A stretch of DNA of 49,912 bases from Bacillota bacterium. GTDB lineage: Bacteria; Bacillota; Clostridia; Oscillospirales; Acutalibacteraceae. This document shows, in pieces, positions 31,045 to 38,791 of this stretch. The stretch is from contig JAKJCA010000014.1 in assembly GCA_022706685.1 (NCBI GenBank), forward strand, positions 1-49,912, read 5' to 3'. The position numbers and the translations under genes were made by a program. The notes below the pieces were generated by a model that saw only the letters and a program-made list of their open reading frames with translations, did not search any database and was not told the DNA's origin. Positions within the stretch are counted from its first letter, which is position 1. Each line of letters opens with the position of its first letter.

Positions 31045-32778
31045 ATGAATCGCTCTTCGGTTTTCAGATCGGCGGTCGCTGCTTGCGTATGCCTGCTGAT
31101 TCTCAACGCGCTGCCGGCCTGTTCATCACTGCCCGAACCGGCACAAATCCTGACCAACCGCGCTGCCGGCGAAAACATGCCGCAAACGACGCTGCCCGCC
31201 GGGGTGACGGCGGCAACGCAACCGGCAACCGTTCCCGCGACGGACGCGCCGGCGCAAACGGGGCCTGCGGCCGAAACTTCGACAAACGCGCCCGCGCAAA
31301 AAAACGCTGCGGATTTCAGCAATCCCGGTATCATCATCGGCGTCGAATACGCTTCGCCCGGTATGGCGGCAAAATACAGCGAACTGGGAATCACAGGCGT
31401 CAAGCCTTACCCGAGCGACTTCAAATGGGGCGTTATGCAATCGGGCCAGTGCGCGAAAATCAACTTCGACGCCCTGGATCAATTCGTTGCCGAGTATCAG
31501 AACGCGGGTTTTCGCGACATCATGCTTCCCTTGCACCCCGCCTGCGGTTGGGCCAACGTGAACTCCGTGACCAATTTCACACCGAAACCGAAGTTCACGG
31601 GCCATTTTGAAAAATGGGTATCGGCGGTGGTCGAACGCTACGATCTCGACGGCAACGCCGATATGGCCGGCCTGCGGTATCCGGTCAACCTCGTCGAAAT
31701 CGGCGTCGAATTTTCTTCCTTCGAGCCGGAGCCGGCTGCCGATTATATCAAGATGCTCGAGCGCGCTTACAAGGCCGCGCACGCCGCTTCCAAAACCGTG
31801 AAAATCCTGCATTCCGCTTTTCTGGCAGGTTCGGCATTTATCACGGATCCCGGCCCCGGCGAATACGAGGCGGCTTTTGCGGCCGCCGATAAGCGTATTA
31901 TGTACCACTCGCTTGCCGATATCCGTCAGGTTCTCGACAGGCCAGACATCTTCGACATTGTCAACTTTCACGCGCTGTGTTATCCCGGCGAAATCGAGCA
32001 GACGGTCCGCTGGCTGAAATACGAAATGGGTCTGCGGCATTACAATAAACCGGTGGCGGTCAGCGACACGTCGGTCAATCCTTTCCTCGGGTACGGCTCC
32101 GCGCTGAAAACCGAGGGCGACGCCGGCCAGCTTGCCATTCTTTCGCCTCCGGCGAAAGAGGAGGACCGCGAAAGGCTCAAGGCATACTTCCTGAGTCTGA
32201 TCAACGGGGATGAAGCCGCGATTGCCTGGGTCCACACGTTTTGCGCGACGGATATGGTCAAAAAAATCTTTCTGTCAGCCCATGCGGGCGTTCTGGCAAT
32301 CAATACGGCTTTTATGGAGGAGTTTGCCCCGTCAAAATCCATGCTTTTCGGCGCGGCGGCCGGCAACAGCATCTGGAGCGGCATCACGCTGACCTCCGTG
32401 AAGCCTTTCAGCAATCAGCGGATGATCGAGGAGGTCCGTCCGGCATTTTACGCGATCGGCCAGGCGGCATCCCGTTTAAAGAATTGCACCTCTATAGTGA
32501 AAGTTGACAGCGGGGACGAAAACGTCCTGATTTACCGGCTCATCGGTAACGGCGGTTTTGTATACGTTGCCTGGTATGAGCCGGATATCCTGATTCTTCC
32601 CGGTGACAGTATTCCCGGCAAGAACGTCGCCTTTACCGGTTTGGGAGAAAAGGCGGTGATTGAGGAAATGATCGGCACGCAGGGGCAGATGCAGCCGGCG
32701 CGTTCGGTCCTTCCCGCACAAAACGGCAGCGTTACGGTCCGTCTGACCTATGTCCCGCAGTACATTATGCCGGGATAA
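31045..32778 (+). CDS. Secreted lipoprotein, probable TIM-barrel glycosidase-like
   Basis: A 577-residue lipoprotein. Signal peptide with a hydrophobic core (10-23) and lipobox LPAC, so Cys26 would be lipidated. Residues 27-90 are rich in Thr, Ala, Pro and Gln, a flexible linker to the cell surface. From about 93 the protein looks like a (beta/alpha) barrel of the clan A glycosidase type: GIIIGVEYASPGMAAKYSELGITGVKPYP, LPLHPACGWAN, NLVEIGVEFSSFEP (possible acid/base Glu), FDIVNFHALCYPGEIE and PVAVSDTSVNP, then a beta-rich C-terminal part. No specific family is recognised. ATG 31045 after AAGGGGG. Its substrate is unknown; it may act on polysaccharide or cell wall glycans. Confidence 0.72.
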   Translation: MNRSSVFRSAVAACVCLLILNALPACSSLPEPAQILTNRAAGENMPQTTLPAGVTAATQPATVPATDAPAQTGPAAETSTNAPAQKNAADFSNPGIIIGVEYASPGMAAKYSELGITGVKPYPSDFKWGVMQSGQCAKINFDALDQFVAEYQNAGFRDIMLPLHPACGWANVNSVTNFTPKPKFTGHFEKWVSAVVERYDLDGNADMAGLRYPVNLVEIGVEFSSFEPEPAADYIKMLERAYKAAHAASKTVKILHSAFLAGSAFITDPGPGEYEAAFAAADKRIMYHSLADIRQVLDRPDIFDIVNFHALCYPGEIEQTVRWLKYEMGLRHYNKPVAVSDTSVNPFLGYGSALKTEGDAGQLAILSPPAKEEDRERLKAYFLSLINGDEAAIAWVHTFCATDMVKKIFLSAHAGVLAINTAFMEEFAPSKSMLFGAAAGNSIWSGITLTSVKPFSNQRMIEEVRPAFYAIGQAASRLKNCTSIVKVDSGDENVLIYRLIGNGGFVYVAWYEPDILILPGDSIPGKNVAFTGLGEKAVIEEMIGTQGQMQPARSVLPAQNGSVTVRLTYVPQYIMPG

Positions 32779-32832
32779 AAGGCCGGCGGGCACAGACCCG
32801 ACATGGAATAAAAATATATGAGGAAATAAAAG

Positions 32833-33726
32833 ATGAAAAACAAAGCTCTCGCATTTGCCCGAGCCATCCGCTGGCGTGAACTGCTGCTCGACAATGCCGC
32901 CTGGTTTGCCGGCTGTGTCCTGTTTTCGGCGGGGATTATTATCTTCGCCGTACCCAACGACATCGCGCAAAGCGGCATCACCGGTGCGGCCATTATGGTC
33001 AACTACCTGATCCATACGCCCATCGGCCTGACCAACCTGGTGCTCAACATTCCCCTGATTATCGCCGCATGGATTGTGCTGGGCAAGCGTTTTGTGGCGA
33101 AAACATTGTGGACAACGGTGATGCTGTCTGTTTGCCTCGACGCGATGGAGTACCTGCTGCCGGCGTCCCTTCGTTATTCAGGCGACAAACTGCTGGCCTC
33201 GCTTTTCTGCGGAGCCATCACCGGCGCCGGGCTCGCGCTGGTATTCATGCGGGGGGCGACGACCGGAGGCACCGATATCCTTGCACGGCTTGTCAAACAC
33301 CGTTTCCCCCACATTTCCATCGGTCGGGTCATCCTTGTCGCCGACGCCGTGATCGTGTTTGCCGCGGCCGTTGTGTTTAAAAGCAAAGAAAGTGCCCTTT
33401 ACGCGGCTATCGTCATATTTGTGTCTTCGCGCGTTATCGACTATCTGCTCTACGGCGCCGGTAGCGGCAAGATGCTTTTCATCGTCACGGAAAAGGCCGG
33501 CGAAATCACCCGGTCGGTCATTACCGATATGAAACGCGGCATCACGGTGCTGCCCGCGGTCGGCGGATATTCGGGCGAAAGCAAAAATATGCTTGTCTGT
33601 GCTGTCAGAAGCAGCGAGGTTGCCGAACTGCACAAGATCATCAGACAGCATGACGACAACGCTTTTGTGGTCGTTTCCGAAGCGGGCGAAATCCTCGGCG
33701 AGGGTTTCAGCCCTCCGCCGGCTTGA
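32833..33726 (+). CDS. YitT family membrane protein
   Basis: A 297-residue protein with five or six helices (about 22-42, 55-75, 80-100, 117-140, 160-180, 183-200) followed by a cytoplasmic DUF2179-type domain (about 205-285). Family signatures: AVPNDIAQSGITGAAIMVNYL (NxxxxGGxxG-like), GATTGGTDILARLVKHRFP, and the C-terminal ITVLPAVGGYSG turn. The YitT/DUF161 family is common in Firmicutes and its transport function is unproven. ATG 32833 with GAGG 9 bases before. It follows the lipoprotein gene after 54 bases, perhaps on the same transcript. Confidence 0.9.
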   Translation: MKNKALAFARAIRWRELLLDNAAWFAGCVLFSAGIIIFAVPNDIAQSGITGAAIMVNYLIHTPIGLTNLVLNIPLIIAAWIVLGKRFVAKTLWTTVMLSVCLDAMEYLLPASLRYSGDKLLASLFCGAITGAGLALVFMRGATTGGTDILARLVKHRFPHISIGRVILVADAVIVFAAAVVFKSKESALYAAIVIFVSSRVIDYLLYGAGSGKMLFIVTEKAGEITRSVITDMKRGITVLPAVGGYSGESKNMLVCAVRSSEVAELHKIIRQHDDNAFVVVSEAGEILGEGFSPPPA

Positions 33727-33761
33727 ACGCGGCTGCTGCCGCCTTCAAAACATACGGAAAT

Positions 33762-33792
33762 CACAGCGCCGCGGGCTGCCCGCGGCGCTGTG
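33762..33792. terminator. Long GC-rich hairpin after yitT
   Basis: A perfect 14-bp stem (CACAGCGCCGCGGG 33762-33775 and CCCGCGGCGCTGTG 33779-33792) with a CTG loop. No U-tract follows, so it is terminator-like rather than a classic terminator. Confidence 0.55.
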
Positions 33793-33845
33793 TTGCGAAA
33801 CGCGTGATAAAAAATAAAAAATTACTGATAAACAATAAATAATTA

Positions 33846-33874
33846 TTGACAAACACATAATACGACGATATAAT
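33846..33874 (+). promoter_or_regulatory. Perfect-consensus promoter of the DUF2975-XRE-DUF4173 operon
   Basis: TTGACA (33846-33851), 17 bases, TATAAT (33869-33874), with an A/T-rich stretch of about 40 bases upstream that could be an UP element. It lies 19 bases before the ATG, so the 5' leader is very short. Confidence 0.9.
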
Positions 33875-33892
33875 ACTGCCGAGGTGAAAACG

Positions 33893-34342
33893 ATGAATCA
33901 ACACAAGGTTTTTCCCGATATTCTGTTTGCCATGGCCATAACGGCTTTTATCGGAGCTTTGCTGCTGGGTGTGACGGCTCCCTGGCTGCTGCGGGAATAT
34001 TGCCGCTTCATCGGCCTGGCGTCTGTGCCCCGCGGCCTTCTTGCGCTTATCTATGTTTCCTACCTCCCTTTTATGGCCATCTGGGCGGCTTCGCTCAAGT
34101 TGTGCATGAACCTGCGCAGGGACATCCCTTTTTCTTCCGACAGCATCTCCAAGCTCAGGGTCATCAGCTTTTGCGCCTTTTTCGATTTTCTCGTCTATTG
34201 CGCCGGCACGGCCATCTACCGGAGGATGGTGTTCTTCGTCATCGCAGCCGGAGCCTTTATGATTTTTATCATATCGGCGATTATCCGGGAACTGGTCGTC
34301 AGGGGCATAGAACTCAAGCAGGAAACCGAACTGACGATTTAA
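33893..34342 (+). CDS. DUF2975 family membrane protein
   Basis: A 149-residue protein with four membrane helices (near 11-32, 49-67, 92-110, 118-138) and the DUF2975 layout. The short loop with NLRRDIPFS after helix 2 is typical of the family. The ATG at 33893 is preferred over a GTG at 33884 because GAGGTG lies 6 bases upstream. In Firmicutes this family regularly precedes a YozG-type XRE regulator gene, as here (28 bases downstream). Function not established. Confidence 0.85.
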   Translation: MNQHKVFPDILFAMAITAFIGALLLGVTAPWLLREYCRFIGLASVPRGLLALIYVSYLPFMAIWAASLKLCMNLRRDIPFSSDSISKLRVISFCAFFDFLVYCAGTAIYRRMVFFVIAAGAFMIFIISAIIRELVVRGIELKQETELTI

Positions 34343-34370
34343 CCGCCCTGACCGCGGAAGGAGCGTTTCC

Positions 34371-34580
34371 ATGGCGATTATCATCAATCTTGACGTCATG
34401 ATGGCAAAACGGAAGATGGGGGCTACGGAACTTGCCGAAAAAATCGGCATCACGCCGGCCAATCTTTCCATACTAAAAAATAATAAGGCGAGGGCGATAC
34501 GCTTTTCGACGCTCGACGCCATCTGCAAGGCCCTCGGCTGCCAGCCGGCTGATATTCTCGAATACCGCGAGGAGGAGTAA
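34371..34580 (+). CDS. YozG-type XRE regulator
   Basis: A 69-residue Cro/CI-like DNA-binding protein, nearly all helix-turn-helix (about 5-62): MMAKRKMGATELAEKIGITPANLSILKNNKAR, then FSTLDAICKALGCQPADILEY. It belongs to the compact YozG family that pairs with DUF2975 proteins. ATG 34371, GGAAGGAG upstream. Encoded between DUF2975 and DUF4173 genes, with three bases to the latter. It probably controls its own operon; the operator was not identified. Confidence 0.92.
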   Translation: MAIIINLDVMMAKRKMGATELAEKIGITPANLSILKNNKARAIRFSTLDAICKALGCQPADILEYREEE

Positions 34581-34583
34581 TCC

Positions 34584-36284
34584 ATGGACAACCGGCCCTT
34601 TGACAATATCCCCCGGACAGGCGCAAGCGCGCCGCCCGCAGCGCCCGTTCCTCCGGCGCCGGCGCCCGGCGCCCCGCCCGCCTTCACCCCCTACGCGGCG
34701 CCTGCTTATTATCCCTATGCCGGGCCGCCGGTCAAGGTCAAAACGCCCGCGGCGGTCGACGGGTCGGACAAATTGTTTGCCCTGTTTTCGGTCGTCATCG
34801 GTTTCGTTTTCTGCGAGTTCGCTTTATTCAGGGGCTTGAGTTTCGGCATGCCCGTCTTTTTTGCCGCGGCTTACGCGCTCATCATCGGGTATGGCCGCAA
34901 AAGCCGCAGCATCGATGTCAAAAAAGGCGCTGCGCTGCTGGCGCCTATCGTCCTTTTGCTCTTGTGCAACGCTGTTTACGGCAATCCGGTGCTCAATGCG
35001 CTGAACTTCCCGGCGCTGTTTTTCTTTGCCGTGCTTCACTTGATGAGCATGTTCGGCGCCAGGAGTTATCCGGCGCTGACCAAGGAGTTGTTCGTCGATT
35101 TCCTCAACGGCTTTTTCGTGCGGCCGGTGATGAACCTCGACAAAATTTTTGTTATCTCGGCAAAGGGCGTTAAGGAGAAAGGCGGCAGAAAACTCGGCTG
35201 GCGTATTTTGCTGGGTTTCCTTGTCTGCATACCGGTTCTGGCTGTTATAATCGCGTTGCTTTCGAGCGCGGACAAAGCGTTCGAGTCGCTTGTGCGCAAG
35301 ATCGGGGACATCATCGGCAACAGGATTCTGGAATATCTTTTCAAGATTTTCCTCGGCGCGGTGCTGGCTGTCCCGCTGTTCGGCGCGGTATATTCGTTCC
35401 GCTATAAAAAAGGCAGGCCGGACGCCAAGGCCGTCACGTTGCCGGCCAAACTCGACCCTGCCGTTGCTTATACCGTCCTGTCGCTGGTCTGCGCGGTCTA
35501 CTTCGTATTCCTGTTCGTGCAGTTCAATTATATGTTCCTTGCCTTCGCCGGGCGCCTGCCCGAAAACTTCATCTATTCCGAATACGCCCGCAGGGGATTT
35601 TTCGAACTTGCCGCCGTCGCGGCGATCAACCTGGCGATTTCGGCTGCTGCCTATGTGTTCTCGCCCAAAAAGTCCGGCAAACCGGCCGTCGCGCTCAAAG
35701 TTCTCCTGCTGACGCTGAGTTTCGTCACGCTGGTCATTATCGGCTCCGCTTTCGCAAAAATGGCGATGTACATGGACGTGTTCGGCCTGACACGGCTGCG
35801 TGTCTGGACCTCATGGTTTATGATTTTAACTGCGGCCGTGTTTCTGATGACCATTGTGAAGGTCCTCTCTTCAAAATTCAGCGTTGTCAAGGCGGTGTGC
35901 GTCTTCTTTACCGTTTGGTACCTGGTGTTGAATCTCGCCGGCACCGACGCCGTTGTGGCAAAGTTTAATGTTGAAAAGTACAGGTCCGACACATCCACTG
36001 TGCTGGACGTCGGCATGTTCTACCGCTTGTCAGATTCCATGGTTCCCTTCGCGCTGGATATTCTCAAAGAAACGGATAAAAAGTGGGACTTGACAACCGA
36101 ACAGGTGCAAATGGTCCGCGAATTAAAAAGCCTGCTCAGCGACCGCTATGACCTTCTGCAGAGTGAAAGCCCACTTTCGCAAAGCGCCGCGGGGCTCTAT
36201 GCGGAAAAACTCCTTGCCGAAAACAAAGCCGCGTACTACCTCGCGCCGGCCTACCGTTACTGTGAAGAATGGCCCTTGGATTGA
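34584..36284 (+). CDS. DUF4173/DUF4153 family polytopic membrane protein
   Basis: A 566-residue protein. Residues 1-50 are a proline/alanine/tyrosine-rich, probably cytoplasmic tail; residues about 60-470 hold roughly 11-13 membrane helices. The segment YSEYARRGFFELAAVAAINL (about 332-351) is characteristic of the DUF4173 family, and VVAKFNVEKY with a following extracytoplasmic or cytoplasmic helical domain (to 566) is also as usual. The C-terminal 90 residues are hydrophilic. ATG 34584 follows GGAGG closely, three bases after the XRE stop. Role unknown; the operon suggests a membrane sensor or transporter under XRE control. Confidence 0.85.
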   Translation: MDNRPFDNIPRTGASAPPAAPVPPAPAPGAPPAFTPYAAPAYYPYAGPPVKVKTPAAVDGSDKLFALFSVVIGFVFCEFALFRGLSFGMPVFFAAAYALIIGYGRKSRSIDVKKGAALLAPIVLLLLCNAVYGNPVLNALNFPALFFFAVLHLMSMFGARSYPALTKELFVDFLNGFFVRPVMNLDKIFVISAKGVKEKGGRKLGWRILLGFLVCIPVLAVIIALLSSADKAFESLVRKIGDIIGNRILEYLFKIFLGAVLAVPLFGAVYSFRYKKGRPDAKAVTLPAKLDPAVAYTVLSLVCAVYFVFLFVQFNYMFLAFAGRLPENFIYSEYARRGFFELAAVAAINLAISAAAYVFSPKKSGKPAVALKVLLLTLSFVTLVIIGSAFAKMAMYMDVFGLTRLRVWTSWFMILTAAVFLMTIVKVLSSKFSVVKAVCVFFTVWYLVLNLAGTDAVVAKFNVEKYRSDTSTVLDVGMFYRLSDSMVPFALDILKETDKKWDLTTEQVQMVRELKSLLSDRYDLLQSESPLSQSAAGLYAEKLLAENKAAYYLAPAYRYCEEWPLD

Positions 36285-36305
36285 CACGTTTCTGCGCACC
36301 AAAAC

Positions 36306-36352
36306 AAAGGGTACGGAGATACGGGTTTTCGAACCTGTCCGCCGTGCCCTTT
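36306..36352. terminator. Long imperfect hairpin between convergent genes
   Basis: Outer 11-bp stem AAAGGGTACGG / CCGTGCCCTTT with one G-U pair, inner ACGGGTT-TTCG-AACCTGT with a UUCG tetraloop. A T-rich run follows on the minus strand (TTTGTTTTGG), so it best serves the DapA-family gene, and possibly the plus-strand operon too. Confidence 0.6.
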
Positions 36353-36373
36353 AAAGCGATTGACCGCCGTGTT

Positions 36374-37288
36374 TCACGGTTCGTCTTTTTCAATGTTGCC
36401 CAAAACGCGGTCCAGTTCGCCGAGCAGATATTCGCTGACGGGGTTGGCCTCGACGCGCGGATATAAGAGGGCGTCGTTCTTGATAATGCCGCGCCTTTTC
36501 AGCATATGCTTGAGCGCTTTATTGTAGTTGTTGGCGCAGTACAGTTCCAGATAAGGCAGCAGCGTCGTGCGGTATAAAAGCGCCGCCTTCTCCCTGTCGC
36601 CGGACAGGTAGGCGTCGACGACCGAGCGGTGAATTTCCTGCGCTTCCGTTCCCGTCATGAAAGCCGTGACGCCCATATCCAGCATCTGCATCATATTTTT
36701 GCCCGCCGCGCCGCCGATTATCTGCATCCCCTCGGGCGCCCGCAGCATCAACGCGCGCATCTTTTCAAGCCAGTGGCCGCCTTCCGCTTTGACGTAGCCG
36801 ATGTTTTCGATTTCATGATAGAGTTTAATCAGAAAATCGGGCGTGAAAACTTCCCACGAACCGCCCGTGTCCTGCACGATGACGGGCAGGTTCACCGCGC
36901 CGCAGACACGTTCGTAAAAGGCGAATACTTCGTCCGGCGTCCCGCTGCCGTAAGGCGGCGAACACAGCATGATCATATCCGCGCCAAGATCCTGCGCCGC
37001 TTTGGCGTTGTAAACGGAGTCCTGCACGCTGCAGGCCGCAGCGCCGATAAAAACCGGCAGTTTCCCTTTCGCCGCTTCGACGACACAGCGGATAATCGTT
37101 TCCCTGTCTTCTCTGCCAACCGCCGCATACTCGGACGCGCCTGCCAGGTGGCCGACCGCCACGGCGCCTGCGCCAACGCAGTAACCGACCAGCGAGACGA
37201 TGTCTTCACGGTCGATATCGCCTTCGGCATCAACGGGCGTGGGCAGTATCGGCATCATACCGTAAAACTTCGCGAATTGTTTTTTCAT
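36374..37288 (-). CDS. DapA/NanA-family lyase (dihydrodipicolinate synthase-like)
   Basis: A 304-residue class I aldolase/lyase of the DHDPS/N-acetylneuraminate lyase superfamily. Seen: LPTPVDAEGDIDREDI at the N-terminus, GHLAGASEYAAVGREDRETI where the phosphate/carboxylate loop GTTGE lies in DHDPS (here LAGASEY), Tyr113 in PPYGSG, and Schiff-base Lys167 in GYVKAEGG. The variant motifs and lack of the lysine-biosynthesis neighbours argue against true DapA; a 2-keto acid or sugar acid substrate is more likely. Start ATG 37288 with GGGAGG upstream. Monocistronic on the minus strand, divergent from yebC. Confidence 0.88.
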   Translation of the reverse strand: MKKQFAKFYGMMPILPTPVDAEGDIDREDIVSLVGYCVGAGAVAVGHLAGASEYAAVGREDRETIIRCVVEAAKGKLPVFIGAAACSVQDSVYNAKAAQDLGADMIMLCSPPYGSGTPDEVFAFYERVCGAVNLPVIVQDTGGSWEVFTPDFLIKLYHEIENIGYVKAEGGHWLEKMRALMLRAPEGMQIIGGAAGKNMMQMLDMGVTAFMTGTEAQEIHRSVVDAYLSGDREKAALLYRTTLLPYLELYCANNYNKALKHMLKRRGIIKNDALLYPRVEANPVSEYLLGELDRVLGNIEKDEP

Positions 37289-37322
37289 GGTCTGTTTTTC
37301 CTCCCGGACGACTGTCAACAGC

Positions 37323-37351
37323 ATCTTAACAGCGGGCCGCGCGCTTGTCAA
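37323..37351 (-). promoter_or_regulatory. Promoter of the DapA-family gene
   Basis: Minus strand: TTGACA (37351-37346), 17 bases, TAAGAT (37328-37323), 34 bases before the ATG. Followed by CTGTTGACAG, a small palindrome that could be an operator. Confidence 0.6.
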
Positions 37352-37367
37352 AGGGCTACCGGCCGCC

Positions 37368-37397
37368 TTGACACCCTCTTTGCGGCGATGATATAAT
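37368..37397 (+). promoter_or_regulatory. Promoter of yebC
   Basis: TTGACA (37368-37373), 18 bases, TATAAT (37392-37397), 34 bases before the ATG. Its -35 lies 16 bases from the -35 of the divergent gene, so the two promoters may interfere. Confidence 0.75.
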
Positions 37398-37431
37398 TCT
37401 CCGGCGTAGAAAAAGCAAAAGAGGCGGTATC

Positions 37432-38160
37432 ATGTCAGGGCATTCCAAGTGGAGCACCATCAAACGCAAAAAAGAAAAAACGGATTCGGACCGTGCTAAG
37501 ATTTTTACAAAAATCGGCCGTGAAATCGCCGTCGCGGTACGCGAAGGCGGAGCGGATGTGTCGTCAAACTCCAAACTCAAGGATGCCGTCGCCAAAGCCA
37601 AAGCAAACAATGTGCCCAACGAAAACATCGAACGGATTATCAAAAAAGCGGCAGGCGAGGGCGACTCGGCGAATTATGAGGAGATTGTCTACGAGGGTTA
37701 CGGCCCTTCGGGTATCGCGGTGATCGTCGAAACGCTTACCGAAAACAGGAACCGTACCGCGGCCGATGTCAGGCATTATTTTGACAAATACGGCGGCAAC
37801 ATGGGGCAGAGCGGCTGCGTTTCTTTTCTGTTCAGCCGGCAGGGTGTTATCGCCGTTGAGCAGGAAGGCGTCGACGAGGACACGCTGATGGAGGCCGCTC
37901 TCGATGCAGGCGCGGTGGATTTTATTACCCAGGAGGACGTCTTCGAAATCCGCACGGAGCCGCAAAGTTTCTCCGCGGTCAGAGACAGCCTCGAAAAGCT
38001 CGGCTACAATTTCCTGTCCGCGGAAATCGAGTATATCCCGTCGACCTTTGTCACGCTGACGAACCCGGACGATATTAAAAATATGAGCAAAATGCTCGAG
38101 ATGTTCGACGACAACGACGACATCCGCGCAGTTTGGCATAACTGGGAAAACGAGGAATAA
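37432..38160 (+). CDS. yebC: YebC/PmpR family (TACO1) protein
   Basis: A 242-residue protein of the YebC/TACO1 family, named as DNA-binding regulators in some bacteria and shown more recently to assist translation (proline-rich stretches, ribosome). Seen: MSGHSKWSTIKRKKEKTDSDRAKIFTKI at the N-terminus, AKANNVPNENIERIIKKA, YEGYGPSGIAVIVE, TENRNRTAADVRHYFDKYGGNMG, GVISFLF-like SCVSFLFSR, and the C-terminal DDNDDIRAVWHNWE. Length is typical. It precedes the dcw cluster but ends in its own terminator, so the two are separate. Confidence 0.97.
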   Translation: MSGHSKWSTIKRKKEKTDSDRAKIFTKIGREIAVAVREGGADVSSNSKLKDAVAKAKANNVPNENIERIIKKAAGEGDSANYEEIVYEGYGPSGIAVIVETLTENRNRTAADVRHYFDKYGGNMGQSGCVSFLFSRQGVIAVEQEGVDEDTLMEAALDAGAVDFITQEDVFEIRTEPQSFSAVRDSLEKLGYNFLSAEIEYIPSTFVTLTNPDDIKNMSKMLEMFDDNDDIRAVWHNWENEE

Positions 38161-38189
38161 TTCCGGCGCCGGCACCGGCGCTCAGGCTC

Positions 38190-38223
38190 AAAAGAGACAG
38201 CCCGCGGGCTGCCTCTTTTTTTT
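38190..38223 (+). terminator. Strong terminator after yebC
   Basis: Stem AAAAGAG-a-CAGCCC... with CAGCCCGCGGGCTG as a perfect palindromic core, one A/C mismatch in the stem, and a run of nine T from 38216. Confidence 0.9.
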
Positions 38224-38255
38224 GTGAAAAATACAATGAAAAACATAAAAATGAC

Positions 38256-38283
38256 TTGATTTCTCCATGATGGATGTTATAAT
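38256..38283 (+). promoter_or_regulatory. Promoter of the dcw cluster (PmraZ)
   Basis: TTGATT (38256-38261), 16 bases, TATAAT (38278-38283). Next downstream comes the TAGG repeat array. The leader is about 65 bases long. Confidence 0.75.
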
Positions 38284-38318
38284 AGGGTCGAATAGGTGGA
38301 TTTAGGGGCGTTTAGGCG
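38283..38318 (+). promoter_or_regulatory. MraZ-box-like array: four TAGG repeats, 10-base period
   Basis: TAGG occurs at 38283, 38293, 38303 and 38313, each exactly 10 bases apart (TAGGGTCGAA, TAGGTGGATT, TAGGGGCGTT, TAGGCGCACT). The first overlaps the last base of the -10. In E. coli MraZ binds TGGG repeats with the same 10-base period upstream of its own gene and represses the dcw cluster; the position here fits that role. Confidence 0.6.
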
Positions 38319-38354
38319 CACTTTTCACCCATGTTTTAGGGAGGAGGATGCTGA

Positions 38355-38786
38355 TTGGCGCTGCTACTGGGCCAATATGTCCATAATATGGACCCTAAAA
38401 ACAGGCTTTTCATCCCTTCATCCCTACGGGATGAACTGGGCCAGAAATTCGTCCTTTGCACGCCTCCCAACGGGGAAAAGTGCCTGTTCGGCTATGCCGT
38501 CGCCGACTGGCAGGAACTGGCGGAAAAGGTCAACGGCCAGCCAACCGGCCGCGACCTGACGCTGCGCCAGCGCTTCACCTATCTCAACGTCGATACCGTC
38601 ACGCACGACAGCCAGGGCAGAATCACCATTAAAAACTCCTTTTGCGAATATGCCGGCCTCGAGCGGGAGGTTTTTATCCTCGGCGCCGGCAGGCGCATGG
38701 AAATCTGGGATCTTGCTGCATGGAACAGGATGCTCGAGGCCGCGAAAGCCAACAATGAATTCCCCGCTTACGACTTCCCGTTTTGA
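38355..38786 (+). CDS. mraZ: Transcriptional regulator MraZ
   Basis: A 143-residue ring-forming regulator with two SpoVT-AbrB half domains: the first with LGQYVHNMDPKNRLFIPSSLRDEL (the DxKNR motif), the second with DTVTHDSQGRITI (about 80-92). MraZ represses or tunes the division/cell wall operon it heads. Start is TTG 38355, chosen because GGAGGAGG ends 7 bases upstream, and because this gives the usual MALLLGQY-type N-terminus. First gene of the dcw cluster; 5 bases separate it from rsmH. It probably binds the TAGG array in its own leader. Confidence 0.95.
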   Translation: MALLLGQYVHNMDPKNRLFIPSSLRDELGQKFVLCTPPNGEKCLFGYAVADWQELAEKVNGQPTGRDLTLRQRFTYLNVDTVTHDSQGRITIKNSFCEYAGLEREVFILGAGRRMEIWDLAAWNRMLEAAKANNEFPAYDFPF

Positions 38787-38791
38787 CGGCC

